Assembly: GCA_002391565.1 (NCBI GenBank)
Contig: DGFH01000047.1
Coordinates: 2,170-16,647 of the forward strand
Direction: 5' to 3'
DNA length: 14,478 nucleotides
DNA from: Anaerolineales bacterium UBA3905
GTDB taxonomy: Bacteria; Chloroflexota; Anaerolineae; Caldilineales; Caldilineaceae
Position 1 is the first letter of the stretch. Each line of letters opens with the position of its first letter. Below are positions 1 through 5,096 of this stretch, in pieces. The position numbers and the translations under genes were made by a program. Under the pieces are notes generated by a model that saw only the letters and a program-made list of their open reading frames with translations, was not told the DNA's origin and did not search any database.

Positions 1-338
1 GCGGTGACCGGCAACAGCAGCCGCACGCGCGCGTTGTTGACCGTCAGCTCCTGACCAGAGCCAGCCGCCATCAAGCCGTTGCTCACCTCGACGTAACCGG
101 CGGTTGTGTCGGTCCCGTCGAGCCACTTGAACGGCTTTACCTCGAACTGCAGGGTGCTGGCGAAACTGTTGCTCACGACGTACCGTGCGCCCAGCGCCAG
201 GTCTTCGAAAGCGGCGCACTGAAGCACGCCGCTGCTGGCCTGCACCGGTGCAGCGATGAAGGCCGCCAGCATCCCCAGGATGACCAGCAGCGCTAACCAA
301 CGTGGGGAAGAATTGCGATACCATTGACTGCGAGACAT
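1..338 (-). CDS. Secreted beta-rich protein, partial (C-terminus beyond left edge)
   Basis: The reading frame opens at ATG 338-336 and stays open through the left edge, giving 112 visible codons. The start has a strong ribosome binding site (AGGAGG, plus-strand complement at 345-350). The N-terminus is a clear signal peptide: a short basic region (MSRSQWYRNSSPRW), a hydrophobic core (LALLVILGMLAAFIAA) and a likely cleavage site after PVQA. The mature part begins SSGVLQCAAFEDLALG and continues with alternating hydrophobic residues and a YVEVSNG...GSGQELTVNN pattern. That pattern recalls unnamed secreted beta-sandwich proteins beginning with an FEDL-like strand, but this is a memory of pattern and not a domain assignment. 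It begins 48 nt after the beta-propeller gene on the same strand, so it is probably the last visible gene of the leftward secreted-protein unit. Function unknown; export is well supported. Confidence 0.75.
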   Translation of the reverse strand, partial: MSRSQWYRNSSPRWLALLVILGMLAAFIAAPVQASSGVLQCAAFEDLALGARYVVSNSFASTLQFEVKPFKWLDGTDTTAGYVEVSNGLMAAGSGQELTVNNARVRLLLPVT

Positions 339-386
339 AGTTTACCTCCTGTTGTGACTGAAACCCTTGTGAAGCTATCTGAACAA

Positions 387-2081
387 TCAGTTCGTTGATG
401 GCTGTACTCCACTTCCTGCATTGTCGTGGCGATAGCGCGGCCACGGCGCGGCGCCGTAACCTTGCAGCCCGCTGTTGTGGATCACCGTCAACGCGCCGGT
501 GACATCCACAACGTAGATCACGCCGTCGGCAATCATCGGGCTGGCGATGACATTCGCCGACGAGGCCAGTCCATAGCTCTTGACGATGTCGCCGGCCAGC
601 GTGCGGATCTGGATCTGACCGGCGGAGATGGTGAGGACGCGCTGGTCATCGGCGAGCACCGGCGTACTACTGCCGCCCTGGGGCAAGTCGGCCAGTTTTG
701 TCCCCTGACAGTTTGAGGTCACCTTCCACAGCTGGCCGACCCCGTTGCCGCCTACGCCATTGGGGGAGATAAGCACGTAGACATTGCCATCCTTGTCCAC
801 CGTCGGCGACTGGTAATACCCCGTCATCATCAGCAGGCTGCTTGGCCCCTCGAAGACGCAGATCGGCGCCAGATTGGCGTCAAGGTGATAGAGCGCGTAC
901 ACATTGCGGTCATCCACACCGTGCGAGAAATTCACCCACAGCGTGCCGTCGCCCGCAATCACCACTTCGCCTGCCACGGCGTCTTCATCGTTTTGCCCTA
1001 CGCCGCTGCGATGACAGCCCTGAACGCCGGGGTCGAAGGTTGCCACGATATTCAGCTGCTGGTCGAGTTTCACCACGGAGCAGCCATACAGATACGCGCT
1101 GGATGCGTCGCCCAGGAATTGCTCCGCCCCACCCGCATAGATGAACTGACCATCGCTGGTTAAGCCTGCGCCGATCCACGAGCGGAAGCCGTCGTCCAGA
1201 TTGAGGCTATGCACGAGTGCGCCGCTGGCATCCAGGGCGAAGACGCCGCCACAGTTGGCGTTGACAGGGTTCTGGCAGACATCGCCCGGTGGGTTGATGG
1301 TTCCGAAGTAATAGAGGCCATTCAGGTAGACGCCGGAAGCATCTGAGGTGGCGCGGAAGCCTTGGGGAACGCCGTAGAGCTTGTCGAAGCGCGCTGTGTC
1401 CAGCGCAGAGACCGTGTTGCCGCCAAAGACAACGTTCTGGAAGAGCAGACCGTTGTCGGGCTGGTGGAGCAGCGTCGCTTCCGAGCTGCCGCTTTGCGCC
1501 AGGCGATAGAGCTTCCCCGTCCTGATGTGATACCCCAGCAACGACGTGTAGTGAGGGCTGTGGCTGCTACACCCGCTGAGCTGATCGTACATGCCCCACA
1601 CGACGAAATCGCCCACCAGAATTGGGGAGGAAGAGACTCTTGTGCAGGGGCTGTACGGGATGGTCACGGTGATGACGTCGCCGCTCTGTTGGTAGACGGC
1701 GTCGCTGACTTCTGCGAAGGCGATCGGGGTAGACGTCGCAGTCGGCGTGAGCGTCGAGGTGGGCGTCGCAGTCGGCGTGAGGGTGGACGTGGGGGTGTGG
1801 GGTGCCGCGGGAGTCTCCGTCGGGCGGGGCGCCGAGTTCACACCGCTCACCAGTGGCAGGAAAGCTGTGTGGTCAGCGTCAACGAACGCGGCGGGCGTCG
1901 CGGCGTTGGTCGCATGGACGATGGGCATCCCTGCGCGCGTGCGGGCGTGCTGTGCCGCCGCCGAAAGCAGAGGATGCCCATCATCTGCAGCGGCGGGTCG
2001 CGTCAGGTGCGGCGCAGCGATCAGCAACCCGACCAAACCCAACAAAACGGGTGTAGCGATGAAGTGGGTGAAGCGTTTCAC
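387..2081 (-). CDS. Secreted PQQ-like beta-propeller protein with Thr/Pro-rich linker
   Basis: This 564-aa protein starts at a GTG codon (2081-2079) with GAGG five bases upstream. The in-frame-looking ATG two bases earlier reads straight into a stop, which supports GTG. Residues 1-32 form a signal peptide (VLLGLVGLLIAA core). Residues 74-78 read FLPLV, followed by a Thr/Pro-rich linker at about 86-119 with the 10-residue unit PTSTLTPTAT twice. From about residue 125 to the end come repeated short beta-strand segments of beta-propeller type (for example GVIYVVDVTGALTVI), closing with PWPRYRHDNAGSG, an ending typical of PQQ-like repeat proteins. At least eight cysteines are scattered through the propeller (PC, GC, VC, NC and similar), suggesting disulfides in an extracellular protein. 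There is no catalytic signature, so a binding or scaffold role is inferred. It lies 83 nt downstream of the C11 peptidase gene, probably in the same unit. A weak internal promoter (GATACT, complement of 2098-2103) is possible. Confidence 0.85.
   Translation of the reverse strand: MKRFTHFIATPVLLGLVGLLIAAPHLTRPAAADDGHPLLSAAAQHARTRAGMPIVHATNAATPAAFVDADHTAFLPLVSGVNSAPRPTETPAAPHTPTSTLTPTATPTSTLTPTATSTPIAFAEVSDAVYQQSGDVITVTIPYSPCTRVSSSPILVGDFVVWGMYDQLSGCSSHSPHYTSLLGYHIRTGKLYRLAQSGSSEATLLHQPDNGLLFQNVVFGGNTVSALDTARFDKLYGVPQGFRATSDASGVYLNGLYYFGTINPPGDVCQNPVNANCGGVFALDASGALVHSLNLDDGFRSWIGAGLTSDGQFIYAGGAEQFLGDASSAYLYGCSVVKLDQQLNIVATFDPGVQGCHRSGVGQNDEDAVAGEVVIAGDGTLWVNFSHGVDDRNVYALYHLDANLAPICVFEGPSSLLMMTGYYQSPTVDKDGNVYVLISPNGVGGNGVGQLWKVTSNCQGTKLADLPQGGSSTPVLADDQRVLTISAGQIQIRTLAGDIVKSYGLASSANVIASPMIADGVIYVVDVTGALTVIHNSGLQGYGAAPWPRYRHDNAGSGVQPSTN
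1735..1794 (-). repeat. 30-bp tandem repeat, two copies, encoding the Thr/Pro linker
   Basis: Two adjacent 30-bp units (1735-1764 and 1765-1794) begin GTCGCAGTCGGCGTGAG on the plus strand and differ at only a few positions. On the coding strand each encodes one PTSTLTPTAT-type decapeptide in the linker between the secretion region and the propeller. Such repeats are prone to copy-number change, which would lengthen or shorten the linker without shifting frame. Confidence 0.8.
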
Positions 2082-2164
2082 ATTATCCTCACAAGCGAGT
2101 ATCTTGAACCTGGCTCTTGACCGAAGCGCTCACGCGTGACCGAGACTTTTTGCCGTCTGACGGC

Positions 2165-4726
2165 TTACGGGCGCTGGGTGACGGGCAGATAGAGCTGGTG
2201 ATACGCAACGCTGGCCGACAGGGCAACGGTCTGCTCATCGGCGTCGATAGCCGCCACGCGGAAGCGCCAGTCGCCGCCGCTACTGTTCGAGAGCGTGTAT
2301 TCCAGCACGCCGGCGTCCACCACAGCCAACAACACCTCGTTGACGCCGCCCGGCTTGTGCGCCAGGATGTGGTAGACGGTTGGCGCACCGCCGCGCGGGG
2401 CCGACCATTGCAGACGCATCTCACCGGCGCCCGTCGTTTGCAGCGCCAGCGGCAGCGTTTCCACCGTGCCGGAGATCACGACCGTGGGCGGCGTGTAGGT
2501 GCACCATTCGCCGATGGTGGGGGTGAGAGGCTGTGCATACCAGACGGCCAGGAATTCATCCCAGCGTCCGTCGTCCACGAAGGCGAACGATTGCGTCACC
2601 TGCACTCGCTGTGTTGGGTCGGGCGACCAGATGGCGTTGAAGGGTGCGCCGCTGCGATAGATGCTGGCGCGCCAGACCACAGAGGCGGGCAAGTCGCGCG
2701 CCAGCGGCGCCAGGATCGACAACTTATCGTCGTAATCCCAAAATTCGTCGGGCTGGATGTAGGGATAGCCGACGCGGAAGGTGTGCTGCACCCGCTCCAA
2801 TACCTGAAGCAACTGCGTCGCGGCGGCTACGATGGCCGGGTCGTCGAGATCGGGCTGGCTGAAACGGGCGCGCAGATTGAGCGCCAGCCGCCCCGCTCCG
2901 ATCAGTTCGTCGGGTGGGCCTAAATGCAGATTGCCGCGTCCGCATTGCGTTGTGTCGGCATAGCGCCCATTGCCCGCAGCCAGCAGGATCGCCTCGCCCT
3001 TGCCGGCTTCGACGGCGGCGCGCAACGCATCGCCCAGGTCGCTCACAGCGGCGGCAATGTCATCGATATCGGCGCCCCGCAACCAGAAGATGGCGTTCGG
3101 GTTGCCATCGCTCAACATGCGCTGGTAGATGTGGATGATGGCGTCGGCCATCTCCTCCGGTGTGAGCGCCGGTGCGAAAAAGGGTAAATAGAGATGGTAC
3201 GGCGCCACCAGCCAGGCATAATTGGGCGACGCAACAAAGACTGTAGCTGTGTTGCGCACTTCGTACAAAATGTCGAGATTGCCCTGGAAGCACTGATCGA
3301 AGAAGACCAGATCAAACGGATTGGCGCCGTTGTCGGTGGCGGCAGCCAATGCCTGTCCCAGCGCCGGCGTGCTCATGTAGGCGCCATCGGTGACATCGGT
3401 GGGCGTGTAATCGACCCCGCGCGGCAGCGCCGGGATGCCGGGTTGCGGCGTGGCAGGCGGCTCGCCGGGCGCGGTCGGCGGCGTCCAGGCCAGTTCCGGC
3501 GCCAGCGCGACGCCGTGTCCAACGATTGACACGATGGTGCGGGTGGCGTCCTGTCCGAAAGTCGCGCGCGCCTGCGTGAGGAAGCGAGCCAGCACGGCCG
3601 GGTCAGCCGTGTTGAGTTCATCCACCCCCCACCAGCTCTGCACCAGGTCGGTCAACAACACCTGTCCTTGCGCGATCGTCCAGATGCGCGTGTCACCGTC
3701 GGCGCTGCCATCAGCCAGATAGATCACCTGGGCGCTGCGGTTCTGGATGGAACCGCGACGCAACCGGTCGCGGATGGGCGCAATGTAGGGATCGAGGTCG
3801 TTGTCGGCGGAAAAGTAGACCAGCACGAGCACGCGCTGATCGGAGAGGGTGGTGAAGACGATCTGCACCGGCGCGCTGCGATGGTCGTCGGGCTGACTGC
3901 CGTGTGCAGGCGTAACGGTGGTCAGCTGCACCTGATAACTGCGCCCCGGCTGCAAGCCGGTGATTGCCAGCGATGCACTGAGCTTGTCCGAGGTGCGCAG
4001 CGTCAGCAAAGGTGTGATGATGGTGTTCTCGGTGATAACGGCTTCGTAGTAGCCGCCATCCAGCGTGTAGCTGATCGGCTGCCACTCCAGGATGACGCTG
4101 CTGCTGGTGACAGCGGTGGCATGCAGGCCGAGCGGCGCAACCGTCTGCGTTTGCTGCCACCCAGGCGCCACAGTCTCGACGCACGCCGCCACCGGTGCAC
4201 CCTGGGCAGTAAGCAAGTTATAGTCCAGGGTGAGCGTGGTCAGGTGCGCAGTCAGGTCACAGAACTCAGCAGGAATTGCGCCGCCCAACGAATTGTTGTC
4301 GAGGCGCAGCGCCGTGAGCGCAGTCAATGCGGCCAGCTTGCGCGGCAACAGCCCGATCAGCCGGTTGGCGGCAAGATTCAGCTCGGCTACATGACCATTG
4401 CGGCATGTGACGCCATACCAATTGCATGGAGTGGTCGTCGTCAACCAGCCGGCGCGTTGCGTCCAACCGTCGCCGCCGGTGCGCAGATACAGATCGGTCA
4501 GCGCCTCGCACTCGGTGCGCGGGAGCTCGGTCTGTGTCTGGCAGAGCGTGCCGGGTAGTGTAGCGGCCTCCTGCGCCAGTGCTGGGCGCGCCTGGAATGC
4601 AGCGACGCCCACGCCAAGCAAGATCGCCAGGCATATCATTGCGATCCATCTTGTGATGACGACAGCGCCATGTTGACGCCGCTGGTTGCCGGATTGGACG
4701 CTGCTCCAACTGGCAGTGATTTCCAT
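2165..4726 (-). CDS. Secreted clostripain-like (C11) cysteine peptidase with LRR and FN3-like domains
   Basis: This 853-aa protein is read from ATG 4726, with AAGGAGG four bases upstream. Residues 26-52 are an export signal (RWIAMICLAILLGVGVAAF, cleavage near ALAQ) after a long basic N-region. Residues 62-190 are a leucine-rich region: a cap (ALTDLYLRTGGDGWTQRAGW...CNWYGVTC), then LxxLxL repeats with NRLIG, NNSLGG and YNLLT. Residues 195-293 look like a fibronectin type III domain. The C11 peptidase core runs from about 298 to 690. It opens with YFSADNDLDPY, has the catalytic His404 in IVGHG and the catalytic Cys479 in FFDQCFQGNLD, matching the His/Cys dyad of clostripain. Residues 755-840 look like a second FN3-like domain, and the chain ends LYLPVTQRP. 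Clostripain relatives cleave after basic residues and mature by self-cleavage; specificity here is not visible. The role is probably extracellular proteolysis or processing of a surface partner. Confidence 0.88.
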   Translation of the reverse strand: MEITASWSSVQSGNQRRQHGAVVITRWIAMICLAILLGVGVAAFQARPALAQEAATLPGTLCQTQTELPRTECEALTDLYLRTGGDGWTQRAGWLTTTTPCNWYGVTCRNGHVAELNLAANRLIGLLPRKLAALTALTALRLDNNSLGGAIPAEFCDLTAHLTTLTLDYNLLTAQGAPVAACVETVAPGWQQTQTVAPLGLHATAVTSSSVILEWQPISYTLDGGYYEAVITENTIITPLLTLRTSDKLSASLAITGLQPGRSYQVQLTTVTPAHGSQPDDHRSAPVQIVFTTLSDQRVLVLVYFSADNDLDPYIAPIRDRLRRGSIQNRSAQVIYLADGSADGDTRIWTIAQGQVLLTDLVQSWWGVDELNTADPAVLARFLTQARATFGQDATRTIVSIVGHGVALAPELAWTPPTAPGEPPATPQPGIPALPRGVDYTPTDVTDGAYMSTPALGQALAAATDNGANPFDLVFFDQCFQGNLDILYEVRNTATVFVASPNYAWLVAPYHLYLPFFAPALTPEEMADAIIHIYQRMLSDGNPNAIFWLRGADIDDIAAAVSDLGDALRAAVEAGKGEAILLAAGNGRYADTTQCGRGNLHLGPPDELIGAGRLALNLRARFSQPDLDDPAIVAAATQLLQVLERVQHTFRVGYPYIQPDEFWDYDDKLSILAPLARDLPASVVWRASIYRSGAPFNAIWSPDPTQRVQVTQSFAFVDDGRWDEFLAVWYAQPLTPTIGEWCTYTPPTVVISGTVETLPLALQTTGAGEMRLQWSAPRGGAPTVYHILAHKPGGVNEVLLAVVDAGVLEYTLSNSSGGDWRFRVAAIDADEQTVALSASVAYHQLYLPVTQRP

Positions 4727-4755
4727 ACATCCTCCTTACGCTGCGAGTATGCAGG

Positions 4756-4971
4756 TCAGGCATGGTTGGTTGCCGCAGCAACCGGTTCAGCCAGATCATG
4801 TGGGTTGCCTGTTGTGACCGCTTTGTCCTGCATGGCGAAAACACGCTCCCACATCAACAGGCTTTGACGGAGCAGGGTGGGAAACCCTTGCTGGGCAGGG
4901 GCGGCATCGGCAGGCGCTACGCGATCGGTAAATCCAGGCGTCGGTGGGGCGTTCACGGCATCGGCAAACAT
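4756..4971 (-). CDS. Orphan small protein (71 aa), first gene of the C11 peptidase unit
   Basis: ATG at 4971 has AGGAG seven bases upstream, a far better start than the in-frame ATG at 4998, which would add MFCNIRSLP without a binding site. The 71-aa product begins MFADAVNAPPTPGFTDR and has a Pro/Ala-rich, probably flexible N-terminal half. A likely amphipathic helix (FPTLLRQSLLMWERVFAMQD, about residues 30-49) follows, then an Ala-rich tail. It has no cysteine, no signal peptide and no membrane segment, so it should stay in the cytoplasm. It ends 29 nt before the peptidase start, with the peptidase ribosome binding site in the gap, which suggests co-transcription. I do not recognise a family. 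It could be a regulator of the unit, a partner of an encoded protein, or a translated leader. Codon choice is like that of its neighbours. Confidence 0.55.
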   Translation of the reverse strand: MFADAVNAPPTPGFTDRVAPADAAPAQQGFPTLLRQSLLMWERVFAMQDKAVTTGNPHDLAEPVAAATNHA

Positions 4972-5012
4972 AGGCAGACTCCTGATGTTGCAGAACAATT
5001 ATGTTGCTTTAC

Positions 5013-5041
5013 AGCATAGTAACCTGCGATATTGGGTTCAA
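5013..5041 (-). promoter_or_regulatory. Sigma-70-like promoter for the leftward peptidase unit
   Basis: On the minus strand TTGAAC (complement of 5036-5041) is followed after exactly 17 bp by TATGCT (complement of 5013-5018). Each hexamer matches four of six consensus positions. Transcription would begin near 5005 and run into the small protein gene at 4971. It is back to back with the regulator promoter, so both lie within one stretch of under 80 bp. Confidence 0.5.
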
Positions 5042-5062
5042 GTGGCATTTGCAGGGGATTTT

Positions 5063-5080
5063 TCGGCTCAAATCGGCTCA
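5063..5080 (+). repeat. Direct repeat TCGGCTCA with 10-bp period (candidate operator)
   Basis: TCGGCTCA occurs at 5063-5070 and again at 5073-5080, separated by AA, so the copies lie one helical turn apart on the same DNA face. They fill the region between the expected -35 position and the -10 element of the regulator gene. A protein bound there would compete with RNA polymerase. The neighbouring TPR/winged-helix protein is the obvious candidate binder (autoregulation), which is inference. Confidence 0.5.
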
Positions 5081-5083
5081 TGG

Positions 5084-5096
5084 TATACTGAGAGTC
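5084..5096 (+). promoter_or_regulatory. Extended -10 promoter with an almost leaderless start for the TPR regulator gene
   Basis: TGGTATACT (5081-5089) is an extended -10: TG one base before TATACT at 5084-5089. The expected start of transcription, about seven bases on, falls at 5096-5097, where the ATG of the regulator lies. No ribosome binding site lies between. The hexamer 17 bp upstream (TTTCGG) is a poor -35, as is common with extended -10 promoters. Confidence 0.55.

Noticed and set aside
1362..2120. Long open frame on the plus strand opposite the beta-propeller gene
   Set aside because: Its translation is Arg/Gly-rich without domain features, and the minus-strand gene has a signal peptide, linker and propeller. 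It is a by-product of GC-rich codons.
2152..2164. Palindrome GCCGTCTGACGGC between the peptidase and propeller genes as a terminator
   Set aside because: On the transcribed (minus) strand it is followed by A residues, not T, and the stem is only 5 bp. It does not look able to end transcription there.
3668..4558. 296-codon open frame on the plus strand opposite the C11 peptidase
   Set aside because: It has no recognisable motif, while the opposite strand carries an intact catalytic core; antisense shadow.
5001..5096. Upstream in-frame ATG at 5001 as the regulator start
   Set aside because: The extra 32 codons cover the -10 element and repeat, there is no binding site, and codon use is unlike the rest.
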